From: Nitrospira sp. SG-bin2
GTDB lineage: Bacteria > Nitrospirota > Nitrospiria > Nitrospirales > Nitrospiraceae
NCBI GenBank assembly: GCA_002083405.1
Contig: LVWT01000002.1
Span: forward strand, 1 to 64,000
Length of the DNA stretch: 64,000 bases
Direction of reading: 5' to 3'
Shown here: positions 47,678 through 55,624 of the stretch, piece by piece
Layout: each line of letters opens with the position of its first letter
Position numbering within the stretch: position 1 is the first letter of the stretch
Notes under the pieces: generated by a model
Database searches by the model: none
The model's input: only the letters and a program-made list of their open reading frames with translations
Told to the model about the DNA's origin: nothing
Made by a program: the position numbers and the translations under genes

Positions 47678-48109
47678 ATGGACGGGCTTCTTTCAACGGT
47701 TCAACAATATGTCTCGACCGAAACACTGGTGGCGCTGACCGTCCTTTCCATTGTCTTCTTCGTCGGCTCCTTAATCGCCATTCCATTCATCCTCGTACGG
47801 CTGCCGGCCGACTTTTTCGATATCAGGGTTCCCCGCCCCTGGATGGAGGATCATCATCCGGTGCTGCGAGTCATGGGCCATCTCGTCAAGAACGTGGTCG
47901 GGGCGATTTTCCTCTTCGCCGGATTTTTGATGTTGTTTCTGCCGGGTCAGGGAATTCTGACCATGCTCATTGGAATCTCCATGTTGGACTTTCCAGGCAA
48001 ACGCAAAGTCGAAGCCAAGCTGATCGGACAGCCGGCAGTTTTGCACGCTCTCAACGGCATGCGCGAGAAGTTCGGCAAGCCGCCGTTGATCATTGCACCG
48101 GACCCATGA
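47678..48109 (+). CDS. PGPGW-type membrane protein (143 aa)
   Basis: Two transmembrane helices (residues ~18-42 and ~70-100) with FLPGQGILTMLIGISML and LDFPGKRKVE resemble the small PGPGW family of membrane proteins with unknown function. Start MDGLLSTV chosen because an upstream Met lacks a ribosome site. A divergent promoter must lie between it and the minus-strand gene. Confidence 0.65.
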   Translation: MDGLLSTVQQYVSTETLVALTVLSIVFFVGSLIAIPFILVRLPADFFDIRVPRPWMEDHHPVLRVMGHLVKNVVGAIFLFAGFLMLFLPGQGILTMLIGISMLDFPGKRKVEAKLIGQPAVLHALNGMREKFGKPPLIIAPDP

Positions 48110-48129
48110 GGAAGTGCCGAGGCGAAAGT

Positions 48130-48200
48130 GTTGAGTGCTGAGCCTTTCTACAAGACAAGTCCGCTACTCAGTCCTCAGCACTTAGCACTCAGCACTTCGT
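48130..48200. repeat. Low-complexity spacer with CAGCACT words
   Basis: Contains TTGAGTGCTGAG and ACTCAGTCCTCAGCACTTAGCACTCAGCACTT-type repeats (split here over several short words: CTCAGCACT twice, TAGCACT once), which form partial inverted repeats. It precedes polA by 10 bp and should lie in its leader. Confidence 0.55.
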
Positions 48201-48210
48201 ACCAACACCC

Positions 48211-50871
48211 ATGACATCCCCGCACACCGACAGACGCCCCACCCTCTATCTCATCGACGGCAGCGCCTACATCTATCGCGCGTTCTTTGCCCTCCCCGCC
48301 CTGAACAATTCCAAGGGCCTGCAAACCAACGCTGTCTATGGCTTCACCACGATGCTGCTGAAGATCATCCGCGAGCGGCATCCTGACGGGATCGCCGTGG
48401 CCTTCGATGAAAAGGGGCCGACGATGCGGCATGAGGAATTCAAGGGCTATAAGGCCCAGCGCCCGCCCATGCCGGACGGCATGAAGTCGCAAATTCCCTA
48501 CATCCACCGCATCGTCGACGCCCTGGCGATACCCGGCCTGCGTCAGGCCGGGTATGAAGCGGATGACCTCATCGGCACGCTGGCGCGCAAGGCCGAGCGG
48601 GCGGGTTACGACGTCGTGATCGTCACCGGCGACAAAGATATGTTCCAGCTCCTCACACCGCACGTCCGCATCTACGACCCCGTCAAAGACAAGTGGTCCG
48701 GCGAAACGGAGTGCCGTGAACGGTTCGGGGTGGAACCGGCGCGGGTCGTCGAGATCATGGGCTTGATGGGCGACGCGAGCGATAATATTCCCGGCGTGAA
48801 GGGCATCGGCGAAAAGACTGCGATGAAGTTGATCGCCCAGTTCGGAACGATCGAGGAGCTCTTGAATCGGGTCGGCGAAGTGACCCCGGCCCGGATCCAA
48901 TCCCTGCTGGTTGAGCAGGCCGAGAATGCGCGAATGAGTCGCCGGCTCGCGACGATTGAGATGGAAAGTCCGGTGGACTTCGACCCGGCGGCATTTCAGA
49001 TCAAGCCGCCTCAGATGGAACTGCTGAGCGATCTCCTCCGCGAGCTGGAATTCACCTCGCTGCTCAAATCCTTCCAGGCATCAAACGAGCCACCAAAGAC
49101 GAAGCAGGCCGCGGCAGAGATGATTGAGAGCGCGCGTGCGGCGCAGACATTTGTCGAATCCCTGCCGGCACATGGGACGCTGGCTGTGGAGTGCCTGCGC
49201 TCCGGCGGGTCCGGCATCGCAATGGAAGTTCACGGGATCGCGCTGTCGTCGGGAGACAAGACCGCCTACATCCCCCTCGACGTGCATGAATACATGAGGC
49301 CCATCACCACGCTCCTGCATGACACGACCAGGACCAAAGCCGTGCACGACCTGAAAGCGGTCTTATTGGCCTTTCATCGCATCGGGGTGAGCCTGGCCGG
49401 CCCCTATTTCGACACGATGGTGGCGGACTATCTGCTGAACCCCAATCGACGGGACCACCAATTGGATACACTCGCCCTGGAGATGTTGGGACAACGATTA
49501 GGGGGGCAGGAGGAACAGTCGAAGGCGCCGAAGTCCTTATTCGATGAAGACACCGGCTCTCGGGAGCAAGCCACGGAGTCGGCGCGGATCATCGCCGGTA
49601 TCGAGCCAATCATGCTGGATCGCCTGACGGAACAGGGCAGCCTGACACTGTTTCAAAATGTTGAAATGCCGCTTGTGCCGGTGCTGGCCGAGATCAAGCG
49701 CAACGGATTCCTGCTGGATGTCGAAGGCCTGCACCAGTTGAGCAAAGAGTTGGAACATGAACTGGACAAAATGATGCAAACCATCGCCGGCCTGGCGGGC
49801 GGCGAGTTCAACATCAATTCACCGAAACAGCTGGCTGTGGTGCTCTTTGAGAAGCTCGGCCTCAAGCCGGGCCGCAAAACAAAAACCGGCTACTCCACGG
49901 ACGAAGATACGCTCACGCAACTCGCCACGCAGCACGACCTGCCCGCGCAGATCCTGAGCTATCGCAGTCTCAGCAAACTCAAATCGACCTACGTGGACGC
50001 GCTGCCCCAATTGATCCACGCAGACACAAAGCGGCTGCATACGTCGCTGAACCAGACAGTCGCCGCAACCGGCCGACTCTCCTCGACCGATCCCAATTTG
50101 CAAAACATTCCCGTGAAGGGGGACTACGGGCTCCGGATCCGCGAGGCCTTTATCGCGCCGAAGGGCCATGAACTGCTCTGTGCCGACTACAGCCAGATCG
50201 AGCCGCGCATCCTGGCGCATCTCTCGCAGGACCCGCGTTTGCTCGCCGTCTTTGCGAAGGGCGAAGACATCCACATGGCAACCGCCATGGAGATCTTCGG
50301 CCTGCCCTCCGGCCAGATCACGCGCGACATGCGTCGCGCCGCCAAGACCGTCGTATTCGGGATCGTCTACGGAATCAGTCCGTTCGGCCTCTCGCAAAAT
50401 CTCGGGGTCTCCCAGGCGGAGTCAAAGAAGTATATCGAGACCTTCTTCGAAAAGTTTGCCGCCGTGCGGGCGTTGATGGACCGCAACATCGCCGAGGGCA
50501 AGGAGAAAGGCTACACGACGACGATCCTGGGCCGCCGCCGGCCTATTCCAGAACTCCAGAGCGGTGATCCGGTGCAGCGCGGCTTCGGCGAGCGCATGGC
50601 GGTGAACAGCCCCATCCAAGGCTCAGCCGCAGACCTCATCAAAGTTGCCATGATCAATGTTCATAAGGCGCTTCATGCGGACCTGCCGCACGTGAAGATG
50701 ATCCTTCAAGTCCACGACGAGTTGATCTTCGAAGTGCCGGATCACGATCTGGAAGAAGCCAAGCGGCTGGTGAAGCATGAGATGGAAGCAGTCGGAAAAC
50801 AGCTAGGCCTGTCGGTGCCGTTGAAGGTAGATCTAGGCGTCGGCAGAAACTGGCGGGTTGCACATCCGTAG
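48211..50871 (+). CDS. polA: DNA polymerase I (886 aa)
   Basis: N-terminal 5'-3' exonuclease (YLIDGSAYIYRAFFALP, GYEADDLIGTLA, GDKDMFQLL, DASDNIPGVKGIGEKTA), central 3'-5' exonuclease-like domain, and C-terminal polymerase with motif A DYSQIEPRIL, motif B RRAAKTVVFGIVYGIS and motif C LQVHDELIFE. The proofreading centre is degraded: the usual DTE is AVE (LAVECLRSG) and the following Asp sites read LKAV and ATESAR, so the domain is structural, as in Thermus polymerases. It fills gaps in repair and Okazaki processing. Confidence 0.95.
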   Translation: MTSPHTDRRPTLYLIDGSAYIYRAFFALPALNNSKGLQTNAVYGFTTMLLKIIRERHPDGIAVAFDEKGPTMRHEEFKGYKAQRPPMPDGMKSQIPYIHRIVDALAIPGLRQAGYEADDLIGTLARKAERAGYDVVIVTGDKDMFQLLTPHVRIYDPVKDKWSGETECRERFGVEPARVVEIMGLMGDASDNIPGVKGIGEKTAMKLIAQFGTIEELLNRVGEVTPARIQSLLVEQAENARMSRRLATIEMESPVDFDPAAFQIKPPQMELLSDLLRELEFTSLLKSFQASNEPPKTKQAAAEMIESARAAQTFVESLPAHGTLAVECLRSGGSGIAMEVHGIALSSGDKTAYIPLDVHEYMRPITTLLHDTTRTKAVHDLKAVLLAFHRIGVSLAGPYFDTMVADYLLNPNRRDHQLDTLALEMLGQRLGGQEEQSKAPKSLFDEDTGSREQATESARIIAGIEPIMLDRLTEQGSLTLFQNVEMPLVPVLAEIKRNGFLLDVEGLHQLSKELEHELDKMMQTIAGLAGGEFNINSPKQLAVVLFEKLGLKPGRKTKTGYSTDEDTLTQLATQHDLPAQILSYRSLSKLKSTYVDALPQLIHADTKRLHTSLNQTVAATGRLSSTDPNLQNIPVKGDYGLRIREAFIAPKGHELLCADYSQIEPRILAHLSQDPRLLAVFAKGEDIHMATAMEIFGLPSGQITRDMRRAAKTVVFGIVYGISPFGLSQNLGVSQAESKKYIETFFEKFAAVRALMDRNIAEGKEKGYTTTILGRRRPIPELQSGDPVQRGFGERMAVNSPIQGSAADLIKVAMINVHKALHADLPHVKMILQVHDELIFEVPDHDLEEAKRLVKHEMEAVGKQLGLSVPLKVDLGVGRNWRVAHP

Positions 50872-50906
50872 GAATCTGAAGGCCCTGTAGATACCATGGA
50901 GGTTGT

Positions 50907-51146
50907 ATGGGCACAGGTGAAAATGAGTATAAGCTGAAGATTCTTGAGAATAAGTCCGGTGAAGTTGAAATTGTTGGCAACCAGGAAGGCCTTAGATTTC
51001 TTGCCAATGTTTGTAAGAACTTGAGTGATCTGTCTGATGAAGAAGCAAAGACCGCAGCAAACCACTACCATTTCGCTGAGTTCTTCGGCAACTTGGAAGA
51101 AGGGTCCGCTAAGGAATTGATCGTTCTTTATGATCCTGATTTATGA
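50907..51146 (+). CDS. Imm32-like small protein (79 aa)
   Basis: GGAGG at good spacing precedes the ATG. The pattern VEIVGNQEGLRFLANVCKNLS, YHFAEF and LEEGSAKELIVLY resembles the immunity protein 32 family, which protects against polymorphic toxins. No toxin is adjacent, so it may be an orphan or have another role. Its base composition is visibly more AT-rich than polA upstream, suggesting recent acquisition. Confidence 0.6.
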   Translation: MGTGENEYKLKILENKSGEVEIVGNQEGLRFLANVCKNLSDLSDEEAKTAANHYHFAEFFGNLEEGSAKELIVLYDPDL

Positions 51147-51198
51147 ACAGGCTATGGAACCCATTGCCGTTCTCCCTATTGACTGCTTTGCTTTCCCA

Positions 51199-51621
51199 TC
51201 ACTTCTTCCCACACACGAATTTCCACACTGATTGCGCCATGGTCTCTCGTGGAATGGGTGCCCAGTGTGACTCACCTGATTTCTTGTAGATCGATTGACC
51301 GGTCCCCATATTTCCAGCAAACCGCTCAATGGCGACCAGGCGAAAGCGTTTATTCACACAGTCGTGTTCTTCCTGGGCGCGGGTGGAGAGGAACGTGCTG
51401 AACCCTCTGGTCTGGGCCGTCTTGAGATCATCCAACACCCAGACGCTGACCACCTCACCATTCCGGCTGATGGTCTCGGACTCGACGTAGACCTTTGCCC
51501 TGTCGTTCCGATCGACGAGAAGCCATTCAGCGCACAGTGGTGCCACACTCCATAGCTGCAGCAGCGTGAGGGCAAGGAGCATTCTAGAAGATCTCCGAAA
51601 ACATGCACGGGTGGAGGGCAT
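51199..51621 (-). CDS. Adhesin-E-like secreted protein (140 aa)
   Basis: Signal peptide (Arg-rich n-region, then LLALTLLQLWSVAPLCA|E). The mature domain has the pattern of the surface-adhesin protein E family: YVESETISRNGEVVSVWVLDD, then EEHDCVNKRFRLV and a final CGKK. Two cysteines probably form a disulfide. Start at 51621 or the inner Met at 51582. Confidence 0.65.
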   Translation of the reverse strand: MPSTRACFRRSSRMLLALTLLQLWSVAPLCAEWLLVDRNDRAKVYVESETISRNGEVVSVWVLDDLKTAQTRGFSTFLSTRAQEEHDCVNKRFRLVAIERFAGNMGTGQSIYKKSGESHWAPIPRETMAQSVWKFVCGKK

Positions 51622-51874
51622 ACCTGACCATACCTTATGCACGTTGAGAGGACAACAAAAGGTGACGGAAGTCTTTTTCTCGCCCTGATCGGTAATCTGA
51701 TGGTGCGCTATCAGCACATGCCCCGGGAACTTGGGAGGATGGGCAGTCCGGAGCTTGCACTCGTCCTACCCTATGACTTTTCCGCAATCGACATGGCAGC
51801 CGCGTGGATGTGGGTATCTTAAGAATCCGGGATGGGAGAATATTTTATACGGTTGCGATAGGATCCAGTCATCC

Positions 51875-52192
51875 ATGAAACAGGTCTTCGTGTCTCAACA
51901 CTTGTTCGAAGTCGAAATGCGCAAGGAATGGCTGGAGCAGGCCGGCATCCGTTGCACGATCAAGAATCAGCGTATCTCGGGCCTTGCCGGAGAGATTCCC
52001 TTTACGGAGACTTTCCCGGAACTGTGGGTGATCCAAAACGAGGATTACGATCAGGCTCGGCGAGTACTTGACGAAGGTCTGGTGTTGCTGCCATCGAACC
52101 AGGACACCTGGACATGCGCCGGATGCGGCGAACGTCATGAGAGTCAGTTTGGAACCTGCTGGAACTGCGGGCGATACAAACCATCTACTTGA
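51875..52192 (+). CDS. DUF2007 domain protein with zinc ribbon (105 aa)
   Basis: Residues ~1-70 match DUF2007 (VFVSQHLFEVEMRKEWLEQAGI, LWVIQNEDYDQAR), a small ferredoxin-like domain of unknown role; the C-terminus adds CAGCGERHESQFGTCWNC, a four-Cys zinc ribbon. Start MKQVFVSQ chosen by family alignment. It is probably a regulatory or adaptor protein in the cytosol. Confidence 0.75.
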   Translation: MKQVFVSQHLFEVEMRKEWLEQAGIRCTIKNQRISGLAGEIPFTETFPELWVIQNEDYDQARRVLDEGLVLLPSNQDTWTCAGCGERHESQFGTCWNCGRYKPST

Positions 52193-52207
52193 CCCCTTCG
52201 CCTCTCC

Positions 52208-52330
52208 AAGAAGGCCACTGTGCAGAGTACGGGCAACAACCATTTCAGTCGCATTGAGCAGCGCCGCGTGGCCGTGCAGTAGTCTCAAGCGTCCGTTGAT
52301 CCAGTACAATCCTTCGTCTAAGTCCACCTT
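52208..52330 (-). pseudogene. Decayed copy of the 3' end of the gene at 53675-54943
   Basis: On the minus strand this stretch translates to HGHAALLNATEMVVARTLH, a worn copy of the C-terminus of the downstream gene (YGHTAYTGLN...TAEIAHCLYS). At DNA level CCAAGAAGGCCACT, GGCCGTG and GTTGATCCAGTACAATCCTT match its 3' end. The two copies flank the PEP-CTERM gene as direct repeats about 1.4 kb apart. Confidence 0.7.
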
Positions 52331-52451
52331 GAATTCTGCAGTTATGCATTAATTATCAGCGCGTTGTGAGACTTCGTTCAAAAGCACGCGCGTGAGAACT
52401 TGCCTGACGATGGATACGCGCTGCTCATAGCATCAGTCACCACCAATCCCG

Positions 52452-52494
52452 TTACCATGGTAATACTGTAAATGCCTGTTAATATTTTTTACAG
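52452..52494. promoter_or_regulatory. Two dyads upstream of the PEP-CTERM gene
   Basis: TTACCATGGTAA (52452-52463) is a perfect 12-bp palindrome, and CTGTAAA/TTTACAG (52466-52472 and 52488-52494) an inverted repeat around AT-rich DNA. Both lie about 170-210 bp upstream of the putative sigma-54 site, within the range of enhancer-binding sites. Confidence 0.35.
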
Positions 52495-52568
52495 AACGAT
52501 TGGTGGCTGCTTGAGCCAAGCAATATCATGCTTATCAACGCCTTATAAACATTCTACGGGTAATCCGC

Positions 52569-52584
52569 ATTCTCGGCCGAGAAT
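52569..52584. promoter_or_regulatory. Perfect 16-bp palindrome, candidate enhancer site
   Basis: ATTCTCGGCCGAGAAT is a perfect palindrome about 80 bp upstream of the sigma-54 site. Sigma-54 activators bind such dyads as dimers, so a PrsR-like regulator of the PEP-CTERM system is a candidate binder. Confidence 0.45.
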
Positions 52585-52664
52585 ACAGGATTAGAGCTGT
52601 AAAGCAGATTTACATAATTTTACTTTCCATTTAAAATAAACATTGCCAATCAAATAGTTATGCG

Positions 52665-52680
52665 TGGCCTGCCTATTGCT
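52665..52680 (+). promoter_or_regulatory. Sigma-54 promoter for the PEP-CTERM gene
   Basis: TGGCCTGCCTATTGCT matches the -24/-12 consensus TGGCACGNNNNTTGCW in 10 of 12 defined positions with the required spacing. It is 84 bp before the ATG. Exosortase/PEP-CTERM genes are often controlled by RpoN with PrsK/PrsR. Confidence 0.6.
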
Positions 52681-52689
52681 TAGTTCACG

Positions 52690-52713
52690 TATACCTTCTA
52701 CCTTCAAGGTATA
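52690..52713 (+). promoter_or_regulatory. 5' leader hairpin of the PEP-CTERM mRNA
   Basis: TATACCTT and AAGGTATA form an eight-base-pair stem with an eight-base loop just downstream of the promoter; AGGAT-CGA-ATCCT (52728-52740) follows as a second small stem. They probably stabilise the leader. Confidence 0.45.
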
Positions 52714-52763
52714 GAGGGAGCAGAATTAGGATCGAATCCTATAAAAGAGGAAGGCCGGTAAAT

Positions 52764-53423
52764 ATGTATAGATTTGCATCTAGAACGATTTTGAGTCTCT
52801 TGATGGCAGGAATTATCCCGGTTCTTGGCACCTCGACGTCAATGGCTGTGACGATCGACTTTGCCGACGGATCGTGGAATGGCGCTCAGGGACAAACATC
52901 CTTTACCTCCGTGGTAGAAGGGACTACCGTTGGTTTGACGTCTTTGGGTGGGCCGATCACTGTCAATTATAACGGCGGGCCAAGCGGTGACAATTCCGGC
53001 AGGGATGGCTTAGGAATTGGCGACGACGAAATTACTCAGAGTAGCCCTGAGAGATTGACCATCTCATTTGCCGGTCCAGTAACGCTACAGACGGTCAATA
53101 TCACAGACCTCTTCCGGAATGAAGGTGGCATAGGACGCCACGAAGTCGGCTGGTATAGCATCAATGGGGGAGCGTATTCGTCCTTTGCTGCTGCTTTTGG
53201 TCAATTGAATGGGCTCACCAACGGCCTGTTGACCCTCAATATTAACGCGCTAAATGTGGACTCCATCACCTTTAGGGCCAATCGCGATAGCTATTCTGAC
53301 TTCTCGGTCCGAGGGCTAACATACACCGCCTCTGTTCCTGAACCCTCAACCCTCATAATGCTGGGTTTTGGATTCCTCATCGCTGCAGCGTTGTACAGGA
53401 GAGGATACTTCCAATCAGTCTGA
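52764..53423 (+). CDS. PEP-CTERM sorting domain protein (219 aa)
   Basis: Signal peptide (MYRFASRTILSLLMAGIIP...MAV), a beta-rich extracellular domain (~30-190) with Gly/Asn/Ser repeats, and a C-terminal VPEPST (start of the PEP motif), hydrophobic helix and Arg tail, all as required for exosortase sorting. It is exported and released at the surface, probably as part of extracellular matrix. No exosortase gene is in this window. The gene is more AT-rich than its neighbours and sits between two copies of a gene end. Confidence 0.92.
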   Translation: MYRFASRTILSLLMAGIIPVLGTSTSMAVTIDFADGSWNGAQGQTSFTSVVEGTTVGLTSLGGPITVNYNGGPSGDNSGRDGLGIGDDEITQSSPERLTISFAGPVTLQTVNITDLFRNEGGIGRHEVGWYSINGGAYSSFAAAFGQLNGLTNGLLTLNINALNVDSITFRANRDSYSDFSVRGLTYTASVPEPSTLIMLGFGFLIAAALYRRGYFQSV

Positions 53424-53457
53424 TGTAAAGAGCCTCGCATCGATTGTGTGCACATAC

Positions 53458-53497
53458 CGCGGGGTCTCCCATCGCTGGGAGATCCCGCGTTTGTTTT
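53458..53497 (+). terminator. Rho-independent terminator of the PEP-CTERM gene
   Basis: CGCGGGGTCTCCCA and TGGGAGATCCCGCG pair over 14 positions with one mismatch around a TCGC loop, followed by TTTGTTTT. Confidence 0.9.
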
Positions 53498-53674
53498 ACG
53501 GTCCTCCAGAATCTCTTGCTGAAATATAAAACCTTCAATCGCGCATTGTCATGCCCCAGGCCATGACTCCGCCTGTGTGATGGCTGATCTGGCAGCTGCC
53601 CCCCCGCGAATATAGACGCCAATGCCGACTTGAGAATTTGGCCTGTTGACCCGTTTCACTGCCCAAGAAGGCCA

Positions 53675-54943
53675 TTACGCAGAATACAGACAGTGAGCAA
53701 TCTCCGCCGTATTAAACAGCATCGCATTCAGGCCTGTATAGGCCGTGTGACCGTAGTAGTGATCTCGGACGTTGGTTGATCCGGTGCAATCCTTGTAGTC
53801 GGCCAGCAGGCATCGCCCCTCGCTGGGAAACCGTACCGCCCGCCGGGCGCATTCCAGCCAGCGCTCGAAGCCATCGTACGGCTCGACTAGTTCCCATAGC
53901 GCTTTGTTCGCCGCCTTGGCTGCCTCGGTCGTCGGCATCGCGTCGCTGCCGGCTACGGCCAGCTCCTGGACATAATCGCCGCCCCAGGCAATCGGCATTT
54001 CCATCGTAATTTGCGGCAACTCCATCTTCGCGAGCCACGTCTTGCCGTCGGTGCGAAGGTTTCGGTGGTTCACAATATGTAAGACCTTCCCTATTCCTGA
54101 CGGATCCCATCCATACCGCACCGGCGTCCCCATCGCGACGACATCGAGCGTCGCGCCGTTTAGCAGCGACTGGGTAGACAGCAGGGGTTCGATGCGCCGA
54201 ACCATCGCAACCAGATCAGTCTGGCCGTTCTGTTCCGCATAGGCGGCAAGAACGCCCAGGAGTTTGGATCGTCCCGTGATCGGACTGGGACAGAGCAGAT
54301 TCGAGGCCAGCGCCAACACCAACCCCGCTTGCCCATGGGCCTGCACCAGAATCCGCTCTCCCCTGCCGAATTTCTGACTGTCACACAGGGAGTGCAATGA
54401 ATCAAGCAGGCGGACGGCCCCGATAGCGCGCCCCAGGTGATGATGTTCTGAAGACCAGAGGATGCGGCGGCACACGATGGGTGAAGCTATGTGCTGATTG
54501 ATGGCTTGCTGATAGAGCGCCACGTAGCTGTTCGTGAAGTTCCCCGCATCGCCGGCTTGTTCATCCAAGGATCGCTTCGTCGCGTCATCGTCGGCCAACG
54601 GGGGCGTTCTTCCTGCGGCCAGCGATTGAATGCCATTGTCTCCCTCCCGCATGAGCGAGAGCAAGGCATCCAGTCCGGACACGCCGCGCGAGTAGCCGCG
54701 CTTGAGTCCTCCGACTTCGTCCAGTCGCTGCACACCGAAGACATCGGCGCCATGGATCGATCCGTGAAGGAACACAATGGCACGAACACCGGCATGCGCA
54801 AGCGTCGCTCCGTGCTGGGCCATGGCATCCAGCCAGGCTGGAGACTCCGGCTGCGCGCCGGCTGTCAGTTCGGCTGTCGCCAGGCGATCGCCGGGATGCT
54901 TCCGTGACAGTTCGTCGTGCTGAAAGTTATTTTCGCTCGGCAT
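53675..54943 (-). CDS. Alpha/beta-hydrolase-like protein of unknown function (422 aa)
   Basis: The layout suggests a lipase/esterase-like fold: VRAIVFLHGSIHGAD near residue 55 (oxyanion-type HG), a nucleophile-elbow position VQAHGQAGLVLALASN around residue 205, VAMGTPVRYGWD around 280, and HIVNHRN. The expected Ser of G-H-S-x-G is Gln (AHGQAG), so catalysis by the usual triad is doubtful. The N-terminus has no signal peptide. Its 3' end exists as a decayed copy at 52.2 kb. A family name cannot be given from sequence alone. Confidence 0.7.
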   Translation of the reverse strand: MPSENNFQHDELSRKHPGDRLATAELTAGAQPESPAWLDAMAQHGATLAHAGVRAIVFLHGSIHGADVFGVQRLDEVGGLKRGYSRGVSGLDALLSLMREGDNGIQSLAAGRTPPLADDDATKRSLDEQAGDAGNFTNSYVALYQQAINQHIASPIVCRRILWSSEHHHLGRAIGAVRLLDSLHSLCDSQKFGRGERILVQAHGQAGLVLALASNLLCPSPITGRSKLLGVLAAYAEQNGQTDLVAMVRRIEPLLSTQSLLNGATLDVVAMGTPVRYGWDPSGIGKVLHIVNHRNLRTDGKTWLAKMELPQITMEMPIAWGGDYVQELAVAGSDAMPTTEAAKAANKALWELVEPYDGFERWLECARRAVRFPSEGRCLLADYKDCTGSTNVRDHYYGHTAYTGLNAMLFNTAEIAHCLYSA

Positions 54944-55057
54944 AGGAAGGCGGTTCTACCCCAAGAAGGCGAGAAAGTGCAATCCTGGGCGCGTGAAAGG
55001 TGAAAGGTAAAACGAAAAAGGTAAATGAACAGGGAACAAGAAGAGTAGTGAAGAATC

Positions 55058-55624
55058 TTATCTGGCCACGGAGGGAACAGCATCGCCATCAGACGCCTGT
55101 TTCGGCGGCACGGGAGTCTTGGGCATCACGGCGGTCGCGGTACAGAGGTGGTTCGCCTCGTCGATGCGGCGATCGACGATCGTGACCCCTTGCAAATATT
55201 CCTGAACGATTTCTTCGCGGGTGAGTTCGATATCCTGCTCTGATTCACGCCCAGACCGCTCGCGCACCCGATCGACCATATGTTCCTTCACCAGCACCCG
55301 AATCTGCTTGGCCAGATCCGTGCGGGCCGATAGCTCGGAGACCCGCTGGCAGACGAGCTTGCCTTTGGCTAAATCACCGTTCCCCTTGCCGATCCAATAT
55401 CGATCGGACGGATACGAGCCGTGGCTTATTTCAGCGGCTTGCCTGATGCCGCCGGACATATCGACAGATCGATTTCCATTCTGATGTTGTGTGAGCTGAT
55501 CGAAGGAACGTTCGGCCTGCGACCGCACATCTCCCGGTTCCGCCGCAAGCACCTCTGGCACCGGCAACCATCCGGCGCCCCACAGGCCGGCCATGATGAC
55601 GAGCATCTCGATCCCGTTCTTCAA
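55058..55624 (-). CDS. Exported protein, LPP20-like (188 aa)
   Basis: A signal peptide (MKNGIEMLVIMAGLWGAGW...LAA|E) is followed by a helical, charged protein. LTREEIVQEYLQGVTIVDRRI resembles the LPP20/FlgT N-terminal pattern and is similar to a segment in the next gene (ITKDEIRTYTAGLVIVLDQRI). The stop and start of the two genes overlap (ATGA-type), so they form a unit. Confidence 0.65.
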   Translation of the reverse strand: MKNGIEMLVIMAGLWGAGWLPVPEVLAAEPGDVRSQAERSFDQLTQHQNGNRSVDMSGGIRQAAEISHGSYPSDRYWIGKGNGDLAKGKLVCQRVSELSARTDLAKQIRVLVKEHMVDRVRERSGRESEQDIELTREEIVQEYLQGVTIVDRRIDEANHLCTATAVMPKTPVPPKQASDGDAVPSVAR

